In this document: positions 44,697-56,648 of the stretch, in pieces
Numbering within the stretch: the first letter of the stretch is position 1
How the letters are laid out: every line of letters starts with the position of its first letter
Assembly (NCBI GenBank): GCA_023630585.1
Contig: CM042536.1
Span: 29,327,964 to 29,391,963, forward strand
Direction: 5' to 3'
DNA length: 64,000 bases
Source: Cranoglanis bouderius
Taxonomy: Eukaryota; Chordata; Actinopteri; Siluriformes; Cranoglanididae
Translations under genes and position numbers: made by a program
The notes under the pieces: generated by a model
Database searches by the model: none
Told to the model about the DNA's origin: nothing
The model's input: the letters and a program-made list of their open reading frames with translations, nothing else

Positions 44697-45128
44697 TAAA
44701 GAAAGCTTACCAGAAAGGTTCACAGGGTACCCAGTTAAGACCAGCGCAGCGAGCAGTTAGATATGAAGCTCACAGGACGAACAAAGACCATGTTCATTAA
44801 CGTGAATATGCATTTACAGCGCTCATTCATTGATCCTTAGTAACTGCCTGGTCAGGGTCGCAGTGGTTTAAATTAAGTTCAGATTTTGCAAAATTTAATG
44901 AACTAAATTTGTCAGAAAATATCATGAGCAGGTAGAAACACAAATTGTGAGAAAGGGATTTAAAAAAAAAATCAATCTCATACACATCTCTATTTGACAC
45001 TAATTATGAACTCGAGTGATGTAGCTGAGGTTGAGGAACTGTCAAAGCCAGAATTCACAGACCATACTGACAGTTCTGGCATTTCTACCTGTGTTTTTTT
45101 TTTTTTTTTTCTGGGGCACAGTGTTGGG
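44697..45128. repeat. Dispersed repeat family R4, copy 2
   Basis: Matches 25325-25790 in the same orientation over most of its length, then meets a T run at about 45096-45110. Confidence 0.75.
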
Positions 45129-46174
45129 TTAATTACTTTTTTCTTTTTTTAAAGGAAAAAAATAAGAAAGACCAAAAACAAACAAACAAACAAACAAACA
45201 AAAAAGGCAAAAAAAAAAAAAAAAAACAGTTTAAACAGCCATGTCAATGCTGGGTTTAAATACAAATATAGATACAGATATTTGGTGCACTAAACGGAAA
45301 TAGATACAGATTACAGATACAGGCAGTATTATTGTGTGACACCCCTAGTTAGAACATGTTTCAAATTGATGTACTGCAACAATACCCTCATCATGTTGCC
45401 TACGTATACTCATTAAAATGAATATAATGCCCATTTAACTACATTTCTTCCTTTTCTATTTAGCCAAATAGACATTTTTAACACTGTACATTCTCTTGCT
45501 CTGTTGCATTTAATGTCTCTACTGAAAGACAGAGTGGCTGCGTTCACTGAGAGAAAAAGAAAAGAAGCGGGTAGCAGAGAGATAGAGATGCGAGAGCTTG
45601 AGAACCATAGCGGAAATAGGATTTGAGGAATCATGTAATAAATGAAATGTTTTTGGCTCCCAGTTAGGATTAGCAGCTATAATAAGCCTAAAGGATGTTG
45701 TTCTCTCATCGCATGAGCTTCAGTCATGAGCGCCAATAAACCGTACACACACATTTTTAGCCATGCATGCACTCCTTGCCCATACACACTCCTAATCTAC
45801 AAATGCAGACATGTAAATATGTACTTAGATACACAGAATCTGCTTGTATGAAGCCAAAGCATGGAAAGCAGCAGCTATGTACATCAGGAAAGGGATTATC
45901 TACATAAAATTGCATTCATAAATCCCTTCAAGACAAAATGCTTTTAAATCTCAAAACCAATTCTGGAGGTCTGAGAGGTCTGAATTTAGTCCAAACTGCT
46001 TCCAAAGCATTATAACATAACATATGCCGAAGTTGGACCTTTGTGAGAATTTAAAAGGTCAGGCAAAATGATTTTTTTTTTTGATGTGGCAAGTATATTT
46101 TGCATAGAACAACTCAAAATGTGGAACAACACATAAATTTGGTGGAATTTGGTGAATCCAAAGATTAACTCTAA
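45129..46174. other. Intron 2 stretch, no gene recognised
   Basis: Has an (AAAC)n run at about 45178-45202 followed by an A run. From 45620 to 46020 the sequence is non-repetitive and AT-rich. Confidence 0.5.
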
Positions 46175-46395
46175 AGCTGGTATTTAATGTCACTAACCAG
46201 AGGTGAAAGCTAATAGTCCAATTAGCGTTATGTAAAACGCATGCTGAATTTCTTTAAAGCACATTATTTAGTGAAATTATATAATTTCAAAAAGCCTGGA
46301 GTCAAAAGCAGAAAAAAAAAGTTATTGTGGCATATTTACACTTTTTTACACCAAGTTTCAAGATGGCTACCACTAATTTCAATGGTAATGTGATA
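46175..46395 (+). repeat. Dispersed repeat family R5, copy 2
   Basis: See 43500-43745; shared blocks include CTAACCAGAGGTGAAAGCTA and GTTTCAAGATGGCTACCACT. Confidence 0.7.
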
Positions 46396-46593
46396 GGTGT
46401 AATATGTCTGATAAAGCAATTGTATTACAATTTGGTTTGATGTTTAGATTAGCAGTGGACATTTATGAATATAACCACAACAAAAAAATCCTCTCATAAA
46501 TTCTGTCAGGTTAGCTCAAGTCAGCTGTATGGCTAAAAATCTGTGAGTCTACAATACACATGAATGCTATTCACATTTGAAGACTACCATGTA

Positions 46594-47114
46594 TACTATA
46601 TGGCTAAAAGTTTGTGAACATCTGACCATCATGTCCATATTGAGCATCCTATTCCAGATTTAGCCCACCTTTGTTGTTATAATAACCTCCACTCTTCTGG
46701 GAAGGCTTTCCACTAGATTTTGGAGCGTGGCTGTGGGGATTTGTGCTCGTGCAGTCACAACAGCATTATTGAGATCAGGTACTGATGTTGTGGGGCGTCT
46801 GGGGTCCAGTCGGAGTTCCAGTTCATCCTAAAGGTGTTCAGTGGGGTTGAGGTCATGGCTCTGTGCTGGACCCTTGAGTTCTTCCACTTCAACCTTGGCA
46901 AACCATGTCTTCATGATGCTCGTTTTGTGCACAGGGGCATCGTCATGCTGGAACAGGTTTAGGTCACTTAGTTCCGGTGAAGGGAAATCTTATAGCTACA
47001 GCATACAAAGACATTCTATACAATTGTGTGCTTTCATCTTTGTTACAACTGTTTAGAGTAGGCCCACATATGGGTTTGATGGTCCAGTGTCCACAAACTT
47101 TTGACTATATAGTG
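46594..47114 (-). mobile_element. Tc1-derived non-autonomous element, copy 2
   Basis: About 521 bp with inverted ends (TACTATATGGCTAAAAGTTT and CACTATATAGTCAAAAGTTT read inward) and TA at 46592-46593 and 47115-47116. Same family as 350-820 and about 50 bp longer. Only remnants of the DDE transposase are present on the minus strand. Confidence 0.88.
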
Positions 47115-47116
47115 TA

Positions 47117-47734
47117 TGTGAATGACAGTCTGGGAAAACCCTTCATATCGTCTTTTCAGGCCAGATTAGAAATTAGCCAAAGTAAAAACATTACCAGCGT
47201 CATTTTGGTGAAATAAAGGAGATCTTTCGTCATTTTTGGCTGTTTTCCAGAATTCAGCAACAAAGATGTCTGATGGGTTTTCCCACACAGCCACACACAT
47301 GGATTCAAACACATCCACATAGGGCACGCCCTCTAAAAGCGATTCATGCTGCCTTCATGTTGAATCAGAATGATTGTAAATATGTTCCTGATGTCGAAGT
47401 TGCGCATGAACATTCATTCAAGTCATTCCAGCTTAAAAAACAATTTCGATACCCAGATTTCTGACTTGTTACTGATACTTACCCTTTCGTAGTGGTTGAA
47501 AAATGATGGTTTCACTGCTTGATGTTGGGTAATTCTTTCAACTTTGTTCCTTCAACTTTTCAACTTACCTTTAGTTATCACAGATGAACTAACTATTGGT
47601 TGCATTATGTCCATTTTTACAGTAAGGGTTAACTATTAAGAAGACATCGGAATAGTTCAGTCTTGCTAACTAGCTAAACTGTGCCTCTTAACCTCTTGAC
47701 CAATTTTCACAATTTGGAGTATCGACCTAGCTGG
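47117..47734. other. Unclassified intron stretch
   Basis: No repeat end, exon or RNA gene recognised. Confidence 0.45.
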
Positions 47735-48068
47735 AAGCGGTGGCTTAGTGGTTAGAACGTTTGCCTCGCACCTCCAGGGTTGGGGCTTTGAATCCCGCCT
47801 CCGGCCTTGTGTGCGCAGAGTTTGCATGTTCTCCCCATGCTTCGGGGGTTTCCTCCGGGTACTCCCCCAGTCCAAAGACGTGTTGTAGGCTGATTGACAT
47901 TTCAAATTGTCCGTAGTGTGTGAATGGGTACGAATGTGCCCTCGCAGGGGGTTGGCACCCTGTCCAGGGTTTCACCCAACTTGTGCCCCGAGTTCCTTGG
48001 GATAGGCTCCAGGCTCCCTCACGACCCTGCGTTGGATAAGCGGTGAGGAAAATGGATGGATGGATGGA
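47735..48068 (+). mobile_element. tRNA-derived SINE, full length, GGAT tail
   Basis: Has the complete order: tRNA-like head (GTGGCTTAGTGGTTAGAAC A-box region, GGCTTTGAATCCC B box), body GAGTTTGCATGTTCTCCCCA, then GGTTGGCACCCTGTCCAGGG, and end GATAAGCGGTGAGG with (GGAT)n tail. Confidence 0.88.
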
Positions 48069-48678
48069 CCTACCTGGGAGGTGGGACAAAACTGAAGAAC
48101 ACAAAAGAAACCCAAGCGAAACATGGGGAGAAAATATCTAAACTCAGCACAGACTTGAGCTCAGGAATGAACCCAGGACCCTTGAACTGTGAGGCGCACT
48201 TTTGACCAATTTATGTAAAACGGCCAATTTAATCGCAAGCTGAATATTTCAAAAATGTAATAAGTGAGAGCAGTTTTGAATGAATCTGTAAAAAGAACAG
48301 AGGACTGCTAACCTCAAGCTCACACCTCAACCTCAATCAGGAGATGGTGTTGACTAGAGCATGGTGAGCGCCAGAGGAACATTATGTCTCGAAAGCCAAT
48401 GCCTCAATTTCCCTATTACAGAGCAGACTTAACCCCTTTTAGCCCTCACAGAGATGTTTTATCATCTAGACACCTCATCCTTTTAGCACTCTGTCTCTTT
48501 CTCGTGAGAATCTTATAAATGTACACATTTCTGCCTCCGCGCTCTGCTAGATTGCAGCCTCTAGTTGGCTCGGCAAGCTCTTTCTCATTTTCTCTAAAGA
48601 TGGGGCTATTAATTTTGCTTTAGCCTCGTGCCACACGCACAAACACAACTGCCTGCAGAAGGAGAGAAGCCCTGATGT

Positions 48679-48679
<1 letters not shown>
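48069..48679. other. Intron 2 stretch, no repeat recognised
   Basis: Non-repetitive; about 48480-48620 has a mixed composition with a TTATTAATTTTGC-like end, resembling conserved non-coding sequence. No gene. Confidence 0.35.
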
Positions 48680-48753
<74 letters not shown>

Positions 48754-48760
48754 CTCTCTT
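48680..48760. repeat. (TC)n(AC)n(TC)n microsatellite
   Basis: TC run, then AC run to 48750, then a short TC run. Confidence 0.97.
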
Positions 48761-49341
48761 TCCCCTCTTTCCTTGTTATGTGCTGTCTCTTTGTAGTATA
48801 GCACCAAATGAACTTAATGCACAGGTAGGGGGAAAAATGATTCGCCATAGGGAAGATATAAAAGGAAACACATTGAGCTATAAAGCAAAGAGAGAGCGAG
48901 GGAGCGCATGTTAGCGTGGATAGATGGTGCGAGAGAGAGCAAAAGGAAATAAAGAGCGAGACAGCTGGTGAGAGATGATGTGTAAGAAGGCAAGAAAGAG
49001 GGGAAAGTGGGTGGATAAAAAGGACGAGGCTGACTAGAGATGAAGCGACTCAAGAGCAGAGATGGAATAATTCGGAAAGCTTGGAGGTTTATCCGTGTGA
49101 AAAGACCGAGAATAAATCTCTGTGTCAGAAACGTGATTCAAAAACATTTTCGCGAATGTTCCTTGCTGTTCCTTTAAGAATAGGATCTTTTCTGGTTTCA
49201 GATTGAGCAATGTCATATAGCCAAATGAATTTAGGTCAAAAGTGTTTTGCTACCCCGAGCTTGCGCTGGTTTACGACAAACCTTCAAAGATTTACTCCGT
49301 ATCCACATTCTTCTTATTATTATTCTTTGTTTCTTTCTCTA

Positions 49342-49392
<51 letters not shown>

Positions 49393-50109
49393 TTTCTCTC
49401 ATTATTACTGAAGAATATTTGCCTGTCAGTGATGCTCACAGGATAGTTCAATCATACGATCCTAACAAGCCTATCACGGAATGAATGATGTTGCTAATTG
49501 AGATTATTTTGCCTGGCGAAGTCAACACTGGTTGCTTCTTATTAAGATGATTGGATTACTTTAAAGCGGCTGGGCGCTCCTGCATACATTACAGTACACC
49601 GAGGATCGCTTTATGAATGTGTGCTGATGGGTTTTGACTCAAGTGTCCCTTTCGCAATCATAATAGCGCCTCTCTGATAGCTGCGAATTCTGAGTTGTGG
49701 CGTAGTGTTGATATTTTCTCATGGGAGTTCGAGTTGCAGTTGATGCTAAGTGTAATAAAGAGCCCTTTGTAGCAGTATGGACACTTATCTTATGTACAAA
49801 AGCGTCTGAGGACAATGTCGACATTTGTGACCATTTTGTGAAAACAAATTCACTGTTACATTGTACATATATGAAGGGGAAAAAACACTTAAAGATGTAT
49901 TAGGCAAAAGAGTAGTCTTTTTTATTCTTAGTTGCTTATTTTTTGTTGCCTATCGCGTCTGTACGCATTTTCCTATGTCGAAAGCACAAATTTGCGTGTT
50001 CCACTTGAACGCACCATTAGCCATAAAGCCATTTTTAGCATCTGGTCAATTTTGAGTGCCGATATCCATATTGATGTAGCACTGAGCCTCGATATTGGTA
50101 TGTTCAGGC
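48761..50109. other. Intron 2 stretch, partly conserved-looking
   Basis: Contains (TC)n at 49347-49389. About 49480-49700 is non-repetitive with mixed composition (TTGCTAATTGAGATTATTTT near its start), a weak candidate conserved element. No gene recognised. Confidence 0.35.
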
Positions 50110-50460
50110 TGCTCTAAGCCTGGCTTTCTGCTTTTATTTCCTTTCCTCCTCTCAATTCCCAATTTTAAGCAGCCGTGCATTAAGCCCTCTCTGCGCCTCT
50201 CTGCTTCTCCAGATCCTGCAGAATTTATAACATTGTTAATTGCATTTCCCTCCCTTTTCCCATCTCTTTCTCCCTCTCTCTCTCGCTCTCATTCCCTTTT
50301 TCATCTCGCTCGCCGAGCACCGAACGAGTGACAGCTTAATCAGAATTAATTGGCCAGTTGCACCATCCAACATCTCCCCTCGCTCTCCTGTAATGTTTTA
50401 TTCATCTGTAATTTTGTAATGCAAAATTAATTGTATTTAATAATACATTGGTCCTGTATA
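50110..50460. promoter_or_regulatory. Candidate conserved non-coding element
   Basis: Low-repeat block with AGCTTAATCAGAATTAATTG at about 50333-50352, GTTAATTGCATTTCC at 50235-50249, and GTAATGCAAAATTAATTGTA at 50417-50436. Multiple TAATTA/AATTAG-like homeodomain cores and ATGCAAAA (octamer-like) in one 350-bp block resemble developmental enhancers. Conservation was not tested. Confidence 0.3.
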
Positions 50461-51749
50461 GGTTGGAGACACGGACGATAGGGCACCATTGATGATAATT
50501 TGTGGAGTGGCTAACGGAACGATGGCGAGAAAGAAAAAAAAAAAAAAGAGCAAATCGTTCAGAGGTGATGTAGATGGACTGAGACTGGCATCTGCAGATA
50601 TATTGGAGAAGAAGTATTACTAATATTATTATATATTATTAAACATTAATAATATATAAGGTGGTGGTTTCTGTTAAAGAAGCGCTTATATTAAATATGT
50701 CCTGAAGAATTCAGACAGATAGATAGAGTTTCAGCTTCTCAGCCATCTTCATCTCCAAATGTGAGTAGCTTATTATTGTTGTTGTATCCCTCAAATGATT
50801 ACTTATGGTAGCGATTTTTAACTTTATCTGACGTTCCGTGTATGGTTTGTTTGAGTCTAACGACTTTTGAGTGTTTAATGATTTTTAAAAAATCCACTAG
50901 CTAGCCTACAATCCTGCATGAAGTACCATGACAGAAATGCATGCGATTAAGCTAATAAATTTATCAGACTTAAAAATACATAACTCAGATATTTTTAAGT
51001 TTTTAATTTTTGGTGACGTTTTACAACGCGAGTACGTAGTCACGTCACCGGAAATTGACAATATACTGATTCCTGAGCCAGGGAGCTGATTGAGACGCAC
51101 CTACAATTTGATTGACAAGCAGTTATAGACGCCTCCTTATCCTGATTGGTTGAATGTCGGAGGAACACGACGTCCAGCCCTGTCTCTAATATTGTTTTGC
51201 TTGTGGTTCTTCAGAGACTAGAGTGTCTCCTCTGAGCGGATATTTTATTGACAGCTGACAGCATGTGAGAAGAACTTGAAAACCGTTCTGAATTAAAAAA
51301 TGCTGACTGCATCTTTAAAATGCATGTTCAGTAGAGACGGTTAATTAAGTGGGTTACTGCGGTACAGATAGCGAACTCTCTGACTTATAATGTGTGTACT
51401 CCGTGTGTGTGCTGAATTATTCAGTAAGGTAAGACTTGTCAGACAACACCAGTGGAGTGTGCGAGTTTCCCCACACACAATGTAACTGCAAGCTCAGGAA
51501 CAGAGACATGTGAGACTCCTCATAACATTCTACACAGATAAAGTAGTGATGACTGTAGATTTTGCTGGGATGTGTTTTTTTTTTTTCCTGCTACAGCTTG
51601 GATTGCTGTTCTTTCTTTCTTTTTTTTTTGTTTTTAGACTTTTGTTAGACAGTGTTGGGTACTGGCAGTTACATTATGTTTACTGGCACTGCATTAACAA
51701 CCAGTCATGATGTATGCTGTTTTTATAGACCCATTCTCAGGCATGCTGA
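50461..51749. other. Intron 2 stretch, nothing firm
   Basis: No transposon with both ends found. A block at about 51010-51190 (GTGACGTTTTACAACG onwards) may be a repeat. Several T runs near 51580 and 51620. Confidence 0.4.
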
Positions 51750-52185
51750 GATTTTTTTCCCGTCATTTTCTCCCCAATTTGGTCACCTACCAATTCACCC
51801 ATCCACCAGCCAGCTGTCTCCTATCATACAATATCTAACATAAGGGGAGAGTGAACGCTAACATGTGCTTCCTCTCAGACACATGAAGCCAGCGAACTGC
51901 ATCTTTTTGAACTGCTGCTCATGCTGCATCACAGGGCTGCGTAACACACATGGAGGAAAGCACTATGTGCCCTCTTCCGCATACATGAATGATTGGCTAG
52001 TGTCACTGTGATTGACAGGCAGGGATCGTTATGCCATCCCTCCCACCCAAAGAGTATGGCCAGTTTTGCTTTCTTGGTTCTCAGGTACGGATGGCTGTGG
52101 CATTGTCAGGATTTGAGCTCATGATCTCCCAGTGATAGTGCAAACGCTGTTCTGTTGTGCCACTCAAAACCCCCGAAAGCATTTT
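51750..52185 (-). mobile_element. Probable tRNA-derived SINE, minus strand
   Basis: Read on the minus strand, a tRNA-like head at the right (GAGTGGCACAACAGAACAGC, then a GAGCTCAAATCC B-box-like block) leads into a body that shares AACTGCTGCTCATGCTGC and GTGTCACTGTGATTGACAGG (plus-strand reading) with 55365-55570. Confidence 0.65.
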
Positions 52186-52320
52186 TTTTCTTGAGGTTGT
52201 TTTTAAACTTTTCCAGACTTTGCCTTTTGGCGTAGTATTTCCGCATGTTTTGTGAACCGTGAAGGCCGTTTTTGAGCCTGATCCCTCGTCCTCTGGAAAA
52301 TAGTGAAAAACTCACTTTGG

Positions 52321-52625
52321 GGTGGTGGTAGCTCGGTGGTTAAGGAGTTGGGCTACTGATTGGAAGGTCGTGAGTTCAAATCCCAGCACTGCCAAGCTGC
52401 CATTGTTGGGCACTTGAGCAAGGCCCTTAAGCCTCAACTGCTCCCCAGGTGCCGCAGCAAAAATGGCTGCCCACTGCTCCAGGTGTGTTCATGGTTTGTA
52501 GTGTGTGTGTTCAGTACTCACAACTCCTAATGTGTGTGCACTAACTTGGATGGGTTAAATGCAGAGGACAAATTCCAAGTATGGGTTACCATACATTGGC
52601 CTTCACACGTCACTTTCACTTTTCA
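52321..52625 (+). mobile_element. tRNA-derived SINE, full length
   Basis: Head GGTGGTGGTAGCTCGGTGGT (A box), GAGTTCAAATCCC (B box), then body with GGGCACTTGAGCAAGGCCCT and a TCACTTTCACTTTT tail. A very familiar teleost SINE type, here little diverged. Confidence 0.9.
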
Positions 52626-53273
52626 CTGCATCAGATGTGCATCAGTGATTGGTTCAACCTGTCAACGTGATTGGTTCTATTTGTGCCGGCGTGCATGACT
52701 AATAATTTTCTTATATGAGCATGGCTCATCGTTTGCAGCTATTCCTACTCGATGACATGCCATGCGTCCAGAAAGCCCTGTTCTTTGCCACTTGTGTGTT
52801 GGTAGCAAAGGAAAATAAATCATAAAAAAAAAAAATGGATGAAGCTAGTGCATATCCTGCATGCACAAAAGTGACGTATGGAATTGCGCAATGGCGCCAC
52901 GGTTCTAATGGAATTCTTCTATGTGAAAGTAAACCTGCGATCATGAGCCCCTCTTGCAAATGAGCCAAGAATCTGTCTGGGTGCAGGCTCAGGTGTTCAG
53001 GCCATGTGTAAAAGTTTGGAAATGCAATGACATTTTTTCCCCCTCCCATGCCCCATAGCAGTTAGAACTTTCTTGAAATTTAACTGATCCGAGGACACTG
53101 GATGCTGCCACATTAGACCTACATCCTGAAATATACTGTAGTTCATTTGCCGTTTATATTATGGGCATAAGCTCTTTGAATATTGTACTTTGCTGTCTTT
53201 CTAACTAGAAAACATTGAAATCGAACTGAGAAAAAAAAACCTATGCTTTTGCATCTGTGACTCATTAGATATA
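52626..53273. other. Unclassified intron stretch
   Basis: No gene, repeat end or RNA gene recognised. Confidence 0.45.
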
Positions 53274-53791
53274 CACTGTTCAGCCATAACATTAAAACCA
53301 CTGACAGGTGACGTGAATAACATTGATTATCTCGTTACGATGGCACCTGTCAGGGGGTGGGATATATTAGGCAGCAAGTGAACAGTCAGTTCTCTAAGTC
53401 GATGTGTTGGAAGCAGGAAAAATGGGCAAGCGTAAGGATCTGATTTACTTTGACAATGCCAGATTGTGATGGTTAGATGACTGGGTCGGAGCATCTCCAA
53501 AATGGCAGGTCTTGTGGGGTGTTCCTGGTATGCAGAGGTTTTTACCTACCAAAAGGAAGGGACAACCGACCAGGAGTGGGCATCTGTAGGATGTGCTGGA
53601 CAATCATGTCCGATCCATGGAGGCCCCACCTCGCAACTTACAGGACTTAAAGGATCTTGGTGCCAGATACCACAGCGCACCTTCAGAGGTCTTGTGGAGT
53701 CCATGTCTCGATGGGTCAGAGCTGTTTTGGCATCACAAGGGGGACCTACACGATATCAGGCAGGTGATTTCAATGTTATGGCTGATCGGTG
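53274..53791 (+). mobile_element. Internally deleted Tc1-like element
   Basis: The ends read CACTGTTCAGCCATAACATT and CACCGATCAGCCATAACATT inward, with TA on both sides (53272-53273, 53792-53793). The left third keeps the start of a transposase gene (ATGGGCAAGCGTAAGGATCT at about 53429) with a TGA soon after; the right part keeps its C-terminal region (GGCCCCACCTCGCAACTTAC). The whole catalytic core is lost. This transposon family is well known in fish. Confidence 0.92.
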
Positions 53792-53793
53792 TA

Positions 53794-54110
53794 TATACGA
53801 CTTATGTGATAATGTCGGCAGTACACTGCATAGAGAACACTGCAAAGCCAGGGTGAGTGCACGTGAGCTTTTTATTTGGGCTCTTTGGGCATGGCAGTAA
53901 CATAAAACCATTCCCAAAACAAACAATGCTGCAGCTTTCCAGCTCGCTTGCCACTTTCTGCTCACACACACATGGACATGTTACATATTGTGTAGCACAA
54001 ATCTGAAATATGGCAAATCAGTAGAATTTATGACAGATCCAACAATGTCAACTACAACAATACACACATTCATTGTGTCCTTCTTCTGTTACTGGACAGA
54101 ATTCTGACAT

Positions 54111-54111
<1 letters not shown>
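53794..54111. other. Unclassified intron stretch
   Basis: No feature recognised. Confidence 0.45.
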
Positions 54112-54163
<52 letters not shown>

Positions 54164-54306
54164 CTCCTGCAGTGGCTTTGTATGGTGAGCTAGAAAGACT
54201 TGCCAAATACACTGGCAATGAACACAGTCTCAGAGACAGAGATGCATTGTGCTGTGGGTTGTATAAGATGAGAGGTGTTGCGTGGGGTGTGTGCGCGTGT
54301 GTGCGC

Positions 54307-54347
<41 letters not shown>

Positions 54348-54412
54348 CCACATTGCATTGAAAGACTGGGAGATGAGAAGCTGTTCAGTTCAAGACACAT
54401 GGCCTGTTATGG

Positions 54413-54476
<64 letters not shown>

Positions 54477-54541
54477 CCACATTGCATTGAAAGACTGGGA
54501 GATGAGAAGCTGTTCAGTTCAAGACACATGGCCTGTTATGT

Positions 54542-54597
<56 letters not shown>
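54112..54597 (+). repeat. Four (TG)n tracts in a partly duplicated array
   Basis: (TG)n runs at about 54112-54160, 54303-54347, 54413-54474 and 54543-54595. The last two follow two essentially identical copies of a 60-70-bp spacer (TTCCACATTGCATTGAAAGA...), offset by 129 bp, so one spacer-plus-TG unit has duplicated in tandem. Confidence 0.95.
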
Positions 54598-54599
<2 letters not shown>

Positions 54600-55084
54600 C
54601 AGTGATAATTGACCCTCTCTAACACCTAAGAAGAGCTCTTATCACCAGGGTAAGTCCTAGCATGCTGTTAGTTAGAGCTTTCTGTCTTTATATATATTTT
54701 TTAAAGTGCTTTTTATAGCAGCAATCATTTATAACATTTTCTCACTGGCAGTCATGAGAGTCCCTTAAAAGGTTTGATTTATAGGAAGCCAACCATATTA
54801 TACCTGTAAAGCATGGAGCCAAAGATCATGAGTTCTAAATTCAACCATTTCAATATAATCAACATTTTGCACATTTGACTTTTCAATTCATCTTACTTTA
54901 CTATATACGAACACTGCAATCAATGACTTTTAATGGATTCCCCCAAAAAAACAAAAAACAAACAAACTACGAATTCTGTGCGTTAAAATATGTTAAAACC
55001 ACATGTCCACTGATTCATATACCTTTAGCGGTGTACCAAAAAAAGGAATAAAGCACTTCAGAATGTGCTGTTATAGGAAAATAA
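54598..55084. other. Unclassified intron stretch
   Basis: AT-rich, no feature recognised. Confidence 0.45.
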
Positions 55085-55900
55085 TCCACAATGGGTTGGT
55101 TTGATGCGTCCTGACGTGAAGCGGAGTTACTGTTACCACCCCGAAGTGGATTCTTTTCCAATCACAGCATGATCTGAAGTGTTTTATTTCTCTTAAAGTA
55201 TAGCAATTTGGAAGTGCTAACAACTTTTTTTATTTACACACTGATACGTCAGACATTTTATGCATTTATAGTATAGTTCCATCTAAAACATTTGCAAAAC
55301 AAGTTATTTTCTGTTATCACTTACATTACGGCCACTATAAACAGTCGTTCCCTCACCAGACTCTCTTGTGTCTTTTTGAACTGCTGCTCATGCTGCTCCA
55401 TAGGGTAGCATAACACACTCAGTGGATGGATGGATGGATGGATGGATGGATACTTTATTGATCCCAAGGGAAATTGCAGAAAGTGCTATCTGCCCTCTTC
55501 CACATACGTGAGCTCACAAACATCCACGATTTGCTTGTGTCACTGTGATTGACAGGTGACAGGGAGTATGAAAAAACTTGTCATGGTGCTAAGAAAACAC
55601 AAAGACAAAACTTTAAAGAACAGCTTTACCTCTGACACTGGATACTCCTTCCAAAAAAGCTAAATAAACATAAATAAACTAAATAAACTTCACCGTACCA
55701 GTTTTATGTTATATGGAGCATCCTGGGGTCTGTTGTTACTGTAGGAACAATAACATATTAGAAAAGCGCGCATTAAAATGTGATGGGATTTGTTAAAAAG
55801 GCTGTGATTTGTCTTGCAGCCGGAACTACTGTCAGACCCACAATGGGCCTTTTTACAGACATTTTTACTGCAGTACATTCGGGTCATATTGACTGAAGAT
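55085..55900 (+). repeat. R1 family copy interrupted by SINE and LINE pieces
   Basis: The left block (about 55110-55235) and right block (about 55610-55860) match the R1 copy at 22785-23830. Between them, 55365-55570 is a fragment of the SINE at 51750-52185, and this is itself interrupted by 55421-55478. Confidence 0.65.
55421..55478 (+). mobile_element. LINE 3' tail insertion
   Basis: (TGGA)n followed by TACTTTATTGATCCCAAGGG and AAATTGCAG is the 3' end of a Rex1/CR1-type non-LTR retrotransposon, extremely 5'-truncated. It splits the SINE fragment at a position where the intact copy has CACATGGAGGAAAGCAC. Confidence 0.7.
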
Positions 55901-56277
55901 TAACAGTATAAAATTGAAGTGACTGTTTTTTGTATATGAAATGCATGATAATAGTATTGGTCAAATTCTCTTAGTTCTTCTGTTTACACTCACTATGTTA
56001 ATATACCATCCCTGCTGAAAAACGCAACAGAGACCATCACAGAAATTTACCTTTACAAACCATCAGCTAACCATTAAAACCATTACCATTATTGGTCCTT
56101 AATGGTGTCGACTAGATGTAACATGCCACCAATAGAAGGCAACAAATTATCAGTAGAAACCCACAGGGACCATTACAGCTTAAAGTTAACTTTAGCCTAA
56201 AATGTCTTCATTTTCATCACTAAAGTTACGGGTTATATACAATATTTTCCATTTGGTCATCTATAAACCTACATATA
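55901..56277. other. Unclassified intron stretch
   Basis: No feature recognised. Confidence 0.45.
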
Positions 56278-56648
56278 CAGTACTGTGCAAAAGTTTTAGG
56301 CATATGCAAAGAAATGCTGTAGAGCAAAGATGCCTTCGAAATAATGAAATTAAATGTTTCTACATTAAAAAAAAAAATACAATAAAGAGCAGTAAACAGT
56401 AGTAAATGAAACAAAGTCAATATTCGGTGTGACAAAAAAAAATAAAAATAAAAATAGTAGTCTCTGGTACAATTTGTGCAGTTTTATAAGGAAATGAGCT
56501 GGTAAGTTTTATAGCTAGAAAACTAATGTTTGGGAATCTAAAATGTTTTTTTGTACTGACTTGATCATGTAGAAGTCATAAAATAAAAAATCTATAACAA
56601 AGATTGTACTAAAAAAAATAGGCTGCCTAAAACTTTTGCATAGTGCTG
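56278..56648 (-). mobile_element. Tc1-type MITE (GTACTGTGCAAAAG family), copy 2
   Basis: Left CAGTACTGTGCAAAAGTTTT and right, read inward, CAGCACTATGCAAAAGTTTT, with TA at 56276-56277 and 56649-56650. The interior matches 30666-31182 in reverse complement but lacks about 150 bp of it. Confidence 0.9.

Noticed and set aside
48675..49053. Purine-rich tract as a separate gene or origin
   Set aside because: It is microsatellite and AG-rich intron sequence without coding or structural signals beyond composition.
53502..53900. Protein-coding gene of 132 residues
   Set aside because: The frame lies across the deletion joint of a Tc1 element and into flanking DNA; it is not the transposase frame.
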